Source: Mesorhizobium sp. NZP2298
GTDB taxonomy: Bacteria > Pseudomonadota > Alphaproteobacteria > Rhizobiales > Rhizobiaceae
Length of the DNA: 64,000 bases
Assembly (NCBI RefSeq): GCF_013170825.1
Contig: NZ_CP033365.1
Coordinates: 2,926,001 to 2,990,000 of the forward strand
Direction: 5' to 3'
In this document: piece by piece, positions 1-8,752 of the stretch
How positions within the stretch are numbered: the first letter of the stretch is position 1
How the letters are laid out: each line of letters begins with the position of its first letter
Notes under the pieces: model-generated
Told to the model about the DNA's origin: nothing
The model's database searches: none
Seen by the model: the letters and a program-made list of their open reading frames with translations, nothing else
Program-made: the position numbers and the translations under genes

Positions 1-923
1 ACAAGGCCGTTGCGCATGACCCCGATGATGAGCACGCCCAGGATGGTGCCGAGGATCGTGCCTTCGCCGCCCGACAGCGAGGCGCCGCCGACAATGGTCG
101 CGGCGATGACGTCGAGCTCGAGGCCAAGGCCGGTGCGTCCGGCCTGGCTGGAGGGCAGGAAGGCGAGGCCCAGAATGCCGGCGAAGGCGGCAAGCACGCC
201 CATCAGGATGAAGGCTGATATCTTGACCTTGTTGACGGAAATGCCGGAAACGCGCGCGGCCTTGGCGCTGCCGCCGACGGCATAGACGCGGAAGCCGAAA
301 TTGGAGAAGGACAGGACAAGCCAGGCCAGCACCGCGACGATGACCAGGAACACCAGCTGCATGGGAATGATGGTGAAGAGATAGCCCTGGCCCATGAAGG
401 AGAAGGCCTGCAGCACATCGGGCAGCGCGCCATTGCGGGCGTTGACCGTCACCGGCTGGCCGTTGGTCAGGATCAGCGCTGCACCGCGCACGATGGACAG
501 CATGCCGAGCGTGGCGATCAGCGAGGGCAGGCGGCCATAGGTGGAGAGCACGCCGTTGATGAGGCCGATGACGACGCCGGTGGCGAGGCCGACGCAGATC
601 GCCGGCAGCAGCGCCCAGCCGGCGATGATCAGCATGCCTGTGGCGAGGCCCGAAAACGCATAGGTCGAGCCGACCGACAGGTCGACCTCGCCCGCGATCA
701 GCACGAACGTCATGCCGACCGCCATGATCCCGAGCAAGGAGATCTGGCGCCCGACATTGAGCAGGTTGAGCGATGTCAGGAATCCATCGGTGGCGAAGGA
801 CAGGAACAGGCACAGCACGAGCAGGGCGATGAACACACCTGCCTCGCGCGCCCGCAAAAGCCGCGCCAGCGTGAATCGGTCCGTGGCTGGCGCGCGCGCG
901 CCGGTCCTGACCGCATGGGCCAT
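1..923 (-). CDS. Sugar-type ABC transporter permease (RbsC family), 3' end outside window
   Basis: This is an inner-membrane permease of a ribose/xylose-type ABC importer. About 307 residues are visible, starting at the ATG at 921-923 with a GGGAGG ribosome site just upstream. The sequence has repeated hydrophobic spans and the family's typical runs: GEVDLSVGS near residue 80, and GGASLSGGEGTILGT near the visible end. The C-terminus lies beyond the window start. The matching ATPase and binding protein are not in view, so the substrate is unknown. The family call is firm; the sugar specificity is not. Confidence 0.9.
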   Translation of the reverse strand, partial: MAHAVRTGARAPATDRFTLARLLRAREAGVFIALLVLCLFLSFATDGFLTSLNLLNVGRQISLLGIMAVGMTFVLIAGEVDLSVGSTYAFSGLATGMLIIAGWALLPAICVGLATGVVIGLINGVLSTYGRLPSLIATLGMLSIVRGAALILTNGQPVTVNARNGALPDVLQAFSFMGQGYLFTIIPMQLVFLVIVAVLAWLVLSFSNFGFRVYAVGGSAKAARVSGISVNKVKISAFILMGVLAAFAGILGLAFLPSSQAGRTGLGLELDVIAATIVGGASLSGGEGTILGTILGVLIIGVMRNGL

Positions 924-1028
924 ACAGCATCCTCCCTCAGCGTGATCGGCCGGTCCTCACCAGCGTGACCACTCTTCCATTCCATCGACCCGAGCCGAGC
1001 TCGTGCGCGGGCCGATGCATTCGTGCCG

Positions 1029-1068
1029 ATCCCAAACTGATTCAGGGTCGGGCTCTATCTCCCTGTTC
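1029..1068. repeat. Dispersed 40-bp intergenic repeat, copy 1
   Basis: By hand alignment, 30 of 40 bases match a segment at 61925-61964, including the shared core ACTGATTCAGG and a shared TATCTC. Both copies are intergenic and in the same orientation. This copy lies between the permease start and the dioxygenase stop. A nearby hairpin, GAGCCG-TGCG-CGGCTC at 1086-1101, could end a transcript. Confidence 0.5.
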
Positions 1069-1156
1069 AGCCATGATCTTTCGGTGAGCCGTGCGCGGCT
1101 CCGGGGATCATGACCATGGCGTGGGCGTCGCCGCCCATGCCGGTATTTTTCCGGCG

Positions 1157-1921
1157 TCAGGACGCCTGGCGGAACGAACCGGCAGGCACCTTGCGCAGCT
1201 CGTCGAAATTCCCGTATTCGCGAACCTTCTTGAACGGCGCGTTCTCGACGGCGTTGTAGGAGCAGATGTAGCCCCAGCGATAGGTGTCGGAGCGGTTGGC
1301 ATCGGAGCGGTGCAGGAGATTGCCGTCGAAGATCAGCGCGTCGCCGGCTTCCATCTCGACATAGATGTGCTCGTAGCGCTTGAGTGCTGCTTCCAGATGT
1401 TCCTGCTCGACATTGGTCTGGTCGTTCTCGCGGATATGATTGAGGCGGCCGAGCTTGTGCGTGCCCTTCAGCACCTGCAGGCAGCCATTCTCGCGGGTTG
1501 CCTTGTCGAGCGCGACATAGATGCTCATCATCTCCGGCGCCAGGCAGCCGTAATTGTACCAATAGCCGAAATCCTGGTGCCATTCCCAGGCGCCGCCCTC
1601 ATTGGGCTGCTTCATCGTCATCTTGTGGCTGTAGAGGTAGATCGGCTTGCCGACGGCGTCTTCCGCCAGATCGACCATGCGCTCGTCGCGGGCGAGCAGC
1701 CCGTATTTGTCGTCCTCGGCCTTGGTCCACATCTTCAGAAGGGTGGTCTTGCCCTCCTTGTCGCCCTTGGCCATCACGGCGCCATTCTTGTTTTCCGCTT
1801 CCAACTGCGCGCGGGCATGGTCGCGAAAATCCTCCACTTCCGCCACGCTGAGCAGTCCCCTGCGGATAATATAGCCATCACGGGCGTAGTCTTCCGCCTC
1901 TTTCCTCGTCATCGCCAGCAT
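1157..1921 (-). CDS. Phytanoyl-CoA dioxygenase family protein
   Basis: A 254-residue Fe(II)/2-oxoglutarate-dependent oxygenase of the PhyH family. The metal ligands are visible as H115 and D117 in WEWHQDF and H204 in NLLHRSD, with R210 as the likely 2-oxoglutarate anchor. The start at 1921 is chosen because GGGAGG sits 8 bases upstream; an in-frame extension to 2107 would run through the divergent promoter. It is transcribed away from an AraC regulator at 2100, which probably controls it and perhaps the sugar ABC genes downstream. The substrate is unknown; members of this family hydroxylate varied small molecules. Confidence 0.9.
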   Translation of the reverse strand: MLAMTRKEAEDYARDGYIIRRGLLSVAEVEDFRDHARAQLEAENKNGAVMAKGDKEGKTTLLKMWTKAEDDKYGLLARDERMVDLAEDAVGKPIYLYSHKMTMKQPNEGGAWEWHQDFGYWYNYGCLAPEMMSIYVALDKATRENGCLQVLKGTHKLGRLNHIRENDQTNVEQEHLEAALKRYEHIYVEMEAGDALIFDGNLLHRSDANRSDTYRWGYICSYNAVENAPFKKVREYGNFDELRKVPAGSFRQAS

Positions 1922-2099
1922 CGTCTTGCCTCCCTGGACTGTCGGGCCATCAGCGGCGCAGGGCGCCGGGAAAACCCGTGAAACTGGGGTTCTCGGTAAA
2001 AAGCCCGCAGAAATCCCCGACCTCATGCGGGCAACCATAGCGACGCTGGGCGGCGAACAAAATGGACAGCAAGACGCTTGTTTTGTATAAAACGCGCAT

Positions 2100-2951
2100 A
2101 TGAACAAGACGGATGTTTTCGAGAGTTTCCACTATGTGCCGGCCGCAGGCTGGACGCGCACGGCCTTCAGCGTGCTGCGCGCCGGCAAGGTGGCGGCGGC
2201 GCGCGATTACCGCATAGAACGGCCGGTCTATCCCGGCCAGGACATCCTCTACTGCCTGTCGGGGAGGGGCCATGTCGAGACGCTTGGGCAGCGGCTGGAC
2301 GTGCGCGCTCACCAGCTGGTGTGGATGGCCAACGAGGCGCCGCATGTGCATTGCGCCGATCCGGACGAACCGTGGACGCTGCTGTGGTTCCGGCTCGACG
2401 GTCCGGATCCGGCGATCCTGCGGCGCAAGCTGTTCGGCGAGGGCGTGTTGCGCACCGCCTTCACCGAAGCCACCAGCCCGGCGCCATGGTTCGAGCGGCT
2501 GTTTTCGGCGCTGCGTCGGCGCGACGCCGGTCTCGACCTGCGACTGAACCAACTGGTCGCCGAGTTCCTGCTTCTGGTCGACCGCGCGGTGAACGGCGCC
2601 GGCAATGACGATCTGCCTAAGCCGCTTGCCTCGGCGCTCGACGCCATGCGCGCCGAACCCGGTTTTGCGTGGGCGGCATCCGACCTTGCCGCCGTCACCG
2701 GTCTGGGCGCCTCGCAGGTGCGGCGGCTGTTCCAGAAACATCTGCGCACCAGTCCGCACCAATGGCTGATGCGCGAGCGGCTGATGCAGGCGCAATCGCT
2801 GCTGGTGCAGGGTGATCAGCCGCTGACCGAAGTGGCGGAAGCCTGTGGCTTCTGCGACGTCTATCATTTCGGGCGCGAGTTCAAGCGCTCCGTGGGCATT
2901 TCGCCGGCCGCCTGGCGGCGCAGCGAGTTGAGCGCGGCGCCGGGGCGGTGA
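2100..2951 (+). CDS. AraC family transcriptional regulator
   Basis: A 283-residue regulator with an N-terminal cupin-like effector domain (about residues 1-150) and a C-terminal pair of helix-turn-helix motifs (about 185-280). The second ends with the family pattern AEACGFCDVYHFGREFKRSVGISP, of which the core CGFCDVYHFGREFK is diagnostic. It is divergent from the dioxygenase gene, with about 180 bp between the two starts. That gap holds an AT-rich stretch around 2080-2095 that may be a promoter. It is likely the local activator of the dioxygenase and possibly of the sugar transporter; this is inferred from gene order only. Confidence 0.9.
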   Translation: MNKTDVFESFHYVPAAGWTRTAFSVLRAGKVAAARDYRIERPVYPGQDILYCLSGRGHVETLGQRLDVRAHQLVWMANEAPHVHCADPDEPWTLLWFRLDGPDPAILRRKLFGEGVLRTAFTEATSPAPWFERLFSALRRRDAGLDLRLNQLVAEFLLLVDRAVNGAGNDDLPKPLASALDAMRAEPGFAWAASDLAAVTGLGASQVRRLFQKHLRTSPHQWLMRERLMQAQSLLVQGDQPLTEVAEACGFCDVYHFGREFKRSVGISPAAWRRSELSAAPGR

Positions 2952-3024
2952 TCCCCTGCATTGAGGTGGTTGGCTTGCTCTGAGTGGCAGCATGCCTTGG
3001 TAGTTAGCGGCAACGCTCGTCGCT

Positions 3025-3082
3025 TCGTCATCCTCGGGTCTGCGCTGCGTCGCTGCGCTCCTGCTCCGCCCGTGGATGACGA
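3025..3082. repeat. Palindrome-ended intergenic repeat, copy 1
   Basis: The element begins TCGTCATCCTCGGG and ends CCCGTGGATGACGA, which are near-perfect inverted ends enclosing a T/C-rich middle. A close copy lies at 4012-4070, and similarity continues about 40 bp past both right ends. The two copies lie in the same orientation on either side of chaC. It resembles the REP/RIME class of extragenic palindromes. Confidence 0.75.
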
Positions 3083-3212
3083 ACGCGAGGAGGCTTCGGC
3101 CAATTCCAATGCTGTGCGCCGAGTCTTTTCAAGCGCTTGGGCGCGCCCGCTCAGATTCTGAGTCGGCGCCCGAGACGCTCTGGCCCTTGAGAATCCCTCT
3201 GCCTTCAGCAAC

Positions 3213-3938
3213 ATGACGAACATGAACAAGCCGACTTCCATCGCACCGCGCAAATCGCAGATGGCGCTGACCGAGGAACTCGTCGCGCGCACCATGCGCG
3301 TGGTCGAGGATGCCGGGCCGACGCCGGGCATGGTCCATATGCTGGACGCCGACTATGCGCGGTTTCGCGACGAGATCCTGGCCTCGGCACCGCCTGGACC
3401 GCTGAAGCTGTTCGCCTATGGCTCGCTGCTGTGGAAGCCGGCCGGCGAGGTCAGGGGAGGCGAGCGTGCAGTGGCGCGGGGCTGGCACCGGTCGTTCTGT
3501 TTCACGGTGCAGCGCTTTCGCGGCACGCTCGAGCAGCCCGGCCTGATGATGGCGCTCGACCGCGGCGGCCAGTGCCAGGGCATGGTGTTCGAGATCGCCG
3601 AGCCGGTCGCGGCCAATCTGGAAGCGCTGCTGCGCCGCGAGATGACCATCCTGCCCGCCGTCAACGTGCCGCGCTGGCTGCGGGTCGGTACGGAAGGCGG
3701 GGCGAGCCGGGCGCTGGGCTTCGTCGTCGATCCCGCCAATCCGCGCTATGCCGGCAAGCTCGACAAGAAGGCGGTCGCCGCGACTTTGGCGAGGGCCGTC
3801 GGCCATTGGGGCTCGGGCGCGCAATATCTGTTCGAGACGATCCGCCACCTCGACGCCTGCGGGATCCGCGACCGCAATCTGTGGCAGTTGCAGGAACTGG
3901 TGGCGCAGGAGATCGGGCGAGTGCATGCCGGGGTCTAG
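3213..3938 (+). CDS. chaC: Glutathione-specific gamma-glutamylcyclotransferase (ChaC-like)
   Basis: A 241-residue ChaC-family enzyme, expected to cleave glutathione to 5-oxoproline and Cys-Gly in the cytosol. The substrate-binding motif YGSLLW is at residues 69-74, followed by KP. A glutamate in RREM (E143) fits the catalytic acid. A 60-residue N-terminal extension precedes the fold, longer than in minimal ChaC proteins. ATG codons at 3213 and 3222 are both possible; neither has a strong ribosome site. The gene stands alone between two copies of a palindromic repeat. Confidence 0.88.
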   Translation: MTNMNKPTSIAPRKSQMALTEELVARTMRVVEDAGPTPGMVHMLDADYARFRDEILASAPPGPLKLFAYGSLLWKPAGEVRGGERAVARGWHRSFCFTVQRFRGTLEQPGLMMALDRGGQCQGMVFEIAEPVAANLEALLRREMTILPAVNVPRWLRVGTEGGASRALGFVVDPANPRYAGKLDKKAVAATLARAVGHWGSGAQYLFETIRHLDACGIRDRNLWQLQELVAQEIGRVHAGV

Positions 3939-4011
3939 TGGCTCTGTGCGGAACCAGTCGCTCGCGCTGACGCATCGCCTGCGCTGGCGATGGGCGGAAA
4001 CATCCGCCGAG

Positions 4012-4070
4012 TCGTCATCCTCGGGTCTGCGCCGCGTCGCTTCGCTCCTTGCTCCGCCCGTGGATGACGA
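4012..4070. repeat. Palindrome-ended intergenic repeat, copy 2
   Basis: A second copy of the element at 3025-3082, with the same TCGTCATCCTCGGG start and GTGGATGACGA end, and one base longer. It lies 73 bp after the chaC stop. The shared sequence continues into AAGGCCTCGGC, matching AGGCTTCGGC after copy 1. Confidence 0.75.
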
Positions 4071-4149
4071 AGTTGGGAAGGCCTCGGCTAATCTCCACGG
4101 TGTTGCCTGCCGGCAGGTCCCCAACCGACCAGAATAACGGTACCGCCGG

Positions 4150-5040
4150 CTAGCCGTCCGCCGGCCTTCCAAGCGATACCCGAACCAGGAAATCCCGAAA
4201 GCTTTCCGGCGGCATACCCGTAAGCCTGGTGAAATCGCTGGAGGTCGAGGCATAGCGGCCCTCGGCGATCGAGGCGCATAAAGTGGCGAAGGCCTGCGGC
4301 CAGGGGGCGTCGAGGCGTGCCGACGCGGAGGCCAGGTAATCGTCGAGGGAGCAGCGACGATAGCGCAGGGGCTGTCCTGTCGCCTCGCCATAACAGGCGG
4401 CGATCTCGTCAAAGTCCAGCGTCTGGTCTCCGGTGATCGTGTAAAGGGCGCGGGCGGCGCCCGGTCTGGCCGCCACCGCCGTGATGGCCGCCGCAACGTC
4501 ACCGCGCGAGACAGGCGCAACCAGGCCCTGTCCGGCAGGCAGCACCAATTCCCCCGAGGCTGGCGCCAGCCAGGTGTCGAGGATGAAGTCGCTGTAGAGG
4601 CCGCAGCGCAGGATGGTCGAGGGCAGGGCGGCCAGCCGGCGCTCCGCGTCGCGGTAGGCCGGTGCGTAGTAGAAAGGCGAGGATTCACCGATATCGACGA
4701 TGCTGGTGAAGGTGATGTGGCTGACAGACGCCGCCCTTGCTGCCTCGATGGCGTTGGCGTGATGGCGCATGACCGTGTCCGCATCGCCATCGCTTGAAAT
4801 CAGGACCAGTGCGTCGATGCCGGCGAAGGCCGCCTTCAGAGAGGAGACATCCTCGTAGTCACCGACGCGCAGCGCTGTTTCCCGGGGCAGGCGCCCTTGC
4901 GCGGCCTCAGGCTTGCGGACCAGCGCGGCGACCTCATGGCCTGATGACACCAGCCTCGAGACGACGGCGCATCCGACATGGCCGGTGGCTCCGGTGACGA
5001 GGATCATTCCTGCCGCTCCAATCTCGCTCTTGACGAACAT
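4150..5040 (-). CDS. NAD(P)-binding NmrA-like oxidoreductase
   Basis: An atypical short-chain dehydrogenase of 296 residues. The Rossmann glycine motif GATGHVG is at residues 17-23, and the sequence matches NmrA/QOR2-type quinone reductases or redox sensors. A second start at 5007 (MILVTGATG) would give the more usual family N-terminus. The start at 5040 is kept because AGGGA precedes it at good spacing, whereas AGGA directly abuts the other. It is divergent from an ArsR-type repressor at 5092, only 51 bp away, so that repressor probably controls it. The substrate is unknown. Confidence 0.85.
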   Translation of the reverse strand: MFVKSEIGAAGMILVTGATGHVGCAVVSRLVSSGHEVAALVRKPEAAQGRLPRETALRVGDYEDVSSLKAAFAGIDALVLISSDGDADTVMRHHANAIEAARAASVSHITFTSIVDIGESSPFYYAPAYRDAERRLAALPSTILRCGLYSDFILDTWLAPASGELVLPAGQGLVAPVSRGDVAAAITAVAARPGAARALYTITGDQTLDFDEIAACYGEATGQPLRYRRCSLDDYLASASARLDAPWPQAFATLCASIAEGRYASTSSDFTRLTGMPPESFRDFLVRVSLGRPADG

Positions 5041-5091
5041 ATATCCCTGTGGTTATACGTCAACCAATAGCCAACGGGTTATCGATCCGAC

Positions 5092-5415
5092 ATGCCGGAC
5101 GCTCATGACATGCTCTTCAGGACACTCGCGGACCCGACCAGGCGGGCGATCTTCGAACGGCTGTGCCGCCAGGGCGAGCAGACGGTGGGGGCGCTGACGA
5201 GCCAGTCCGGGGTCTCGCAGCCGGCGGTGTCGAAGCATCTCGGCGTGCTCAAGCAGGCCGGTCTGGTGCGCGACCGCCATGAAGGGCGCCAGACGCATTA
5301 CAGCGCGCAGCTTGGCGCGCTGGCGCCGCTGATGGACTGGACGCGTCAGATGGCCGGGTTCTGGGAGAGCCGGTTCGACGATCTCGAGGATTTGCTCAAA
5401 AGGATGGACCAGTGA
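5092..5415 (+). CDS. ArsR-family HTH regulator
   Basis: A 107-residue winged-helix repressor. The recognition helix region reads VSQPAVSKHLGVLKQAGLV, standard for ArsR/SmtB-like proteins. There are no metal-binding cysteine pairs, and the sequence matches the subgroup paired with AHSA1 enzymes rather than metal sensors. Its stop overlaps the GTG start of the AHSA1 gene (TGA at 5413-5415 inside GTGA), so the two are translationally coupled. It likely controls both this operon and the divergent NmrA-like gene. Confidence 0.92.
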   Translation: MPDAHDMLFRTLADPTRRAIFERLCRQGEQTVGALTSQSGVSQPAVSKHLGVLKQAGLVRDRHEGRQTHYSAQLGALAPLMDWTRQMAGFWESRFDDLEDLLKRMDQ

Positions 5416-5843
5416 ACGATAGTGCTCAGCAAAACCGCACTGTCGTCGTCGAGCGGGAGATTTCCCATCCGCCGGAAAAACTCTGGCGCGCGCTGACGCA
5501 ACCGCACCTGATCGAGGAGTGGCTGATGAAGAACGATTTCAAGCCCGCTGTCGGCCACCGCTTCAACATCAGCGCCGATTGGGGCGGCGTGCTGGACTGC
5601 GAGGTGCTGGCCGTCGAGCCGAACAAGACGCTGTCCTACAGCTGGAACCTCGCGCACCAGGATCCGGCGTTCGATCTCAGGAGCGTGGTGACTTTCACGC
5701 TCACCCCTACGCCAACCGGAACGCATCTGCGCATGGAACAATCCGGCTTCCGCCCCGATCAGCGGCGCGCCTATGGCGGCGCAAGAACCGGCTGGCCGCA
5801 GTTTTTCGAGAAGCTGGAACAGCTTCTCGACCGGACGGACTGA
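5412..5843 (+). CDS. SRPBCC / AHSA1 domain protein
   Basis: A 143-residue START-like fold protein of the AHSA1 group, marked by the N-terminal pattern HPPEKLWRALTQPHLIEEWLM (core PPEKLWRALTQ). The start is a GTG overlapping the preceding stop codon. Such proteins bind small hydrophobic ligands in a deep cavity and are commonly encoded right after an ArsR regulator, as here. The ligand is unknown. Confidence 0.9.
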   Translation: MNDSAQQNRTVVVEREISHPPEKLWRALTQPHLIEEWLMKNDFKPAVGHRFNISADWGGVLDCEVLAVEPNKTLSYSWNLAHQDPAFDLRSVVTFTLTPTPTGTHLRMEQSGFRPDQRRAYGGARTGWPQFFEKLEQLLDRTD

Positions 5844-5913
5844 CCGGCCGATTGAACCTTATGCCTGACCAAACAGGGCGGCTTGCCGCCAGCAAAACCT
5901 ATGGAGAAAGACG

Positions 5914-6306
5914 ATGAAGATCAAACTGACCAGCATCCATGTCGACGACCAGGACAAGGCGCTTGCCTTCTACACCGGTGTGCTGGGCCTGACCAAGAAG
6001 GCCGATTTCAGCAATGGGCCGTTCCGCTGGCTGACGGTCGCCTCGCCTGACGAACCCGAGGGCACCGAACTGCAGCTGGCGCTCAACGACAATCCGGCGG
6101 CCAAAGCCTATCAGCAGGCGATGTTCGAGCAGGGCCAGCCGGCGGTGATGTTCTTCACCGACGACGTCAAGGGCGATCATGAGCGCATCAAGGCGCGCGG
6201 CGGCACGTTCGCCATGGTCCCGACCGAAGTGACCGGCTCGACCATCGCCAAGCTGAACGACGGCTGCGGCAATCTCATCCAGATCACGGAGCTGGCGCGT
6301 TGGTAG
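5914..6306 (+). CDS. VOC family (glyoxalase-fold) protein
   Basis: A 130-residue vicinal-oxygen-chelate protein with the paired beta-alpha-beta-beta-beta modules of glyoxalase/bleomycin-resistance proteins. The N-terminus (TSIHVDDQDKALAFYTGVLG) is typical, and the C-terminal DGCGNLIQI carries a family hydrophobic end. It follows the AHSA1 gene by 70 bp with a GGAGAAAG ribosome site, so it is probably in the same operon. The reaction is unknown. Confidence 0.9.
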   Translation: MKIKLTSIHVDDQDKALAFYTGVLGLTKKADFSNGPFRWLTVASPDEPEGTELQLALNDNPAAKAYQQAMFEQGQPAVMFFTDDVKGDHERIKARGGTFAMVPTEVTGSTIAKLNDGCGNLIQITELARW

Positions 6307-6346
6307 CGCCCGACTGGTTTCACGCGTCTTTCCACGGGAGGTAAAA

Positions 6347-6568
6347 TTGGACTGGAGCAAATGGATCAGGCAGGCGCATCGCTGGTTGTCGATCGTCTTC
6401 ACCGTAACCGTCGTCGCCAATTTCGCCACCATGGCGTTTGGGCAACCGCCGGCCTGGGTGGTCTATTCGCCACTGCCGCCGCTTTTTCTTATGCTGTTCA
6501 GCGGCCTCTATATGTTCGTGCTGCCCTACATTGCGAAGGGACGCGGCGTGCAGCGCGTCAACGGCTAG
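6347..6568 (+). CDS. Small two-span membrane protein, unknown
   Basis: A 73-residue protein with two hydrophobic segments, about residues 13-31 and 43-63. The start is TTG, chosen because a strong GGGAGG lies 6 bases upstream and no ATG fits. It is placed between VOC and DUF1801 genes in one direction with short gaps, suggesting co-transcription. No function is recognised. Confidence 0.75.
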   Translation: MDWSKWIRQAHRWLSIVFTVTVVANFATMAFGQPPAWVVYSPLPPLFLMLFSGLYMFVLPYIAKGRGVQRVNG

Positions 6569-6579
6569 GAAGGGAAGGC

Positions 6580-7014
6580 ATGGCAAAACCGAACAGGCCC
6601 GCGGCAAACGTTGAGCCGAAGCTGCTTTCCGGCGGCAACCCGCAGATCGCCAAGGGCTATGGCGATGCCCCGGTGCAGGCCTATATCGCAGCCATGCCGG
6701 GCTGGAAGCGCGCGATGGGCGGGCGCCTCGACATGCTCATCGCGCGCGCCGTGCCCGGCGTGTACAAGGCCGTCAAATGGAACTCGCCGTTCTATGGCAT
6801 CGAAGGCGAGGGTTGGTTCCTCAGCTTCCATTGCTTCACAGCATACATCAAGGTGGCTTTCTTTCGCGGCATGTCGCTGGATCCGGTACCGCAGGGCGAA
6901 TCCAAAAGCCGTGACACGCGCTACCTCGACATCCATGAGGACGATCCGTTCGACGAGGCGCAGTTCAGCGCCTGGGTGAAGCAGGCCAGCCACTTGCCTG
7001 GCGAGCGCATGTGA
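6580..7014 (+). CDS. DUF1801 domain protein
   Basis: A 144-residue protein of the DUF1801/YdhG-like group, recognised by VYKAVKWNSPFYG followed by GWFLSFHCFTAYIKVAFF. The start at 6580 has AGGGAAGG immediately before it; an upstream in-frame extension overlaps the membrane protein gene and is not coding-like. A second DUF1801 paralog follows at 7048. The fold is related to frataxin-like small domains; no reaction is known. Confidence 0.88.
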   Translation: MAKPNRPAANVEPKLLSGGNPQIAKGYGDAPVQAYIAAMPGWKRAMGGRLDMLIARAVPGVYKAVKWNSPFYGIEGEGWFLSFHCFTAYIKVAFFRGMSLDPVPQGESKSRDTRYLDIHEDDPFDEAQFSAWVKQASHLPGERM

Positions 7015-7047
7015 GCGCGCTATTGTTCATTTTTTGAGGAGAACGGC

Positions 7048-7440
7048 ATGACCGGATCGCAGGAGAGCAAATCCCCCTCCGAACTGATCGACGGCAGGAT
7101 CACGGAACTCGGCGACTGGCGCGGCGAGATGCTCGGCCGGCTGCGCGCGCTCATCCATCAAGCCGATCCCGATGTGGTCGAGACGTGGAAATGGCGCGGG
7201 GTTCCGGTGTGGGAGCATGACGGCATGATCTGTACCGGCGAGACCTACAAGAGCGTCGTCAAGCTGACCTTCGCCAAGGGGGCGGCGCTGCCCGACCCCT
7301 CGCGCCTGTTCAATTCCAGCCTCGAAGGCAACACGAGGCGGGCTATTGATTTTCAGAAGGGCGAAGAGGTTGACGAAGGGGCTTTCAAGGCGCTGGTGCG
7401 CTCCGCCGTGGCGCTGAACAAGTCGAAGGGTCGAAAGTAA
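7048..7440 (+). CDS. DUF1801 domain protein, second copy
   Basis: A 130-residue DUF1801 protein with the family core VETWKWRGVPVWEHDG and a lysine-rich C-terminus. It follows the first DUF1801 gene by 33 bp and is preceded by GAGGAG at good spacing. It is the last gene of the ArsR-led cluster at 5092-7440. The two copies are diverged, so this is an old duplication or separate recruitment. Function unknown. Confidence 0.88.
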   Translation: MTGSQESKSPSELIDGRITELGDWRGEMLGRLRALIHQADPDVVETWKWRGVPVWEHDGMICTGETYKSVVKLTFAKGAALPDPSRLFNSSLEGNTRRAIDFQKGEEVDEGAFKALVRSAVALNKSKGRK

Positions 7441-7657
7441 TTCTGCTGCGTCATCGCCACTACGCATAAATGTCAACGTCGGCGCCGCCTCTCACTGTCC
7501 CACCAGACATCTCCTCCGTAAACGGGGCGAGAGGGGCTGGAGCAACGCCAGCCAGCCACTCCACAAAGCCAGCCGCGTTTACGATCTGGGAAGCTTGATG
7601 GTGCTAGACATCTCGGAATGATGGCTGGCCGGGTGGCCGGCCCCGGATGGATTTGCC

Positions 7658-8752
7658 ATGAACAGCCCGATGCGCATGCCGTGGGTGGACACGGCCAAAG
7701 GCCTCTCGATCATCCTCGTGGTCATGATGTATTCGGCCTACAACACCGGCGAGTACACGGGCGGTGTCGGCTTCCTGCACTATGTCATCGGCTTCGCGAC
7801 GCCGTTCCGCATGCCGGAATTCTTCCTGATCTCCGGACTGTTCCTGTCGCAGGTGATCGACCGGCCGTGGCGGCGCTATGTCGACCGGCGCGTCGTCCAC
7901 TATCTCTATTTCTACGTGCTGTGGGCGATCATCTCGATCGGACTGAAGATCGGCATCTTCAGCCGGGATCCCGGCGGCATGCTGCACGACCTCGCAATGG
8001 CCGTCGTCCAGCCCTATGGCGTGCTGTGGTTCATCTACATGCTGGCGGTGTTCGGCCTTGTCGCGAAGCTCTTGCGGCAATTTCGCGTGCCGGCCTGGAT
8101 CGTCATCCCGGTCGCTGCCGGCCTGCAGATGTGGGCGCCGCATCCAGACAGCTATGCGCTTGAACAATTCGCGGCCTATTTCGTGTTCTTCTATCTCGGT
8201 TTCGTGCTGGCACCGTTGGTGTTCCGGCTCGTCGAGTGGACGCAACCCCGCCCGATGCTGGCAGTCGCCGGCCTTGCGTTGTGGGCTGTCGTCAACGGTC
8301 TGCTCGTCTATTCGCCGGGCTATGCCATGCAGCCGGTCGGCATGCAGATGGGCCTGGCGGCATGGCCGCCGCTGCATCTCACTCTGGCCGTCGCGGGCGC
8401 CGTGGCGCTTTGCGTTCTTGGCGGCTTCCTGTCGCAATTTGCCGCCATGGAATGGCTGCGCTGGCTCGGCGAACATTCGCTGGTCGTCTATGTCGCCTTC
8501 ACCATCCCGATGTCGCTCTTCCGCGGCGCCGCGCTCGCAAGCGGCCTGCTGACCGACACGGGCATGCTCAGCCTGGCGGTGCTGCTGGTCTCGATCATCA
8601 GCCCTGTCGTGCTCTACCTCGTCATCCAGCGCGTCGGCTTCGGCATGTTCCTGTTCGAGCGGCCGGCCTGGGCGCATGTCGACAGCAGCGCGCCGCAAGC
8701 GGCATCGAAGACGGCGCTGCCTGCCACCGCCGCCCAATCAAGCCGGACATAG
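7658..8752 (+). CDS. Acyltransferase 3 family membrane protein
   Basis: A 364-residue integral membrane protein with about ten hydrophobic spans. The N-terminus (WVDTAKGLSIILVV) and the later FRMPEFFLISGLF match the Acyl_transf_3 family, which transfers acyl groups to extracellular or envelope sugars. The usual catalytic region is present, but the acceptor cannot be read from sequence. The start ATG at 7658 is the first in frame with family homology. It stands alone, with 217 bp of unmarked sequence upstream. Confidence 0.88.
   Translation: MNSPMRMPWVDTAKGLSIILVVMMYSAYNTGEYTGGVGFLHYVIGFATPFRMPEFFLISGLFLSQVIDRPWRRYVDRRVVHYLYFYVLWAIISIGLKIGIFSRDPGGMLHDLAMAVVQPYGVLWFIYMLAVFGLVAKLLRQFRVPAWIVIPVAAGLQMWAPHPDSYALEQFAAYFVFFYLGFVLAPLVFRLVEWTQPRPMLAVAGLALWAVVNGLLVYSPGYAMQPVGMQMGLAAWPPLHLTLAVAGAVALCVLGGFLSQFAAMEWLRWLGEHSLVVYVAFTIPMSLFRGAALASGLLTDTGMLSLAVLLVSIISPVVLYLVIQRVGFGMFLFERPAWAHVDSSAPQAASKTALPATAAQSSRT

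Noticed and set aside
3129..4790. A 553-residue minus-strand frame through chaC and the NmrA-like gene
   Set aside because: It crosses two real genes and two repeats without any recognisable domain; it is open by chance from high GC.
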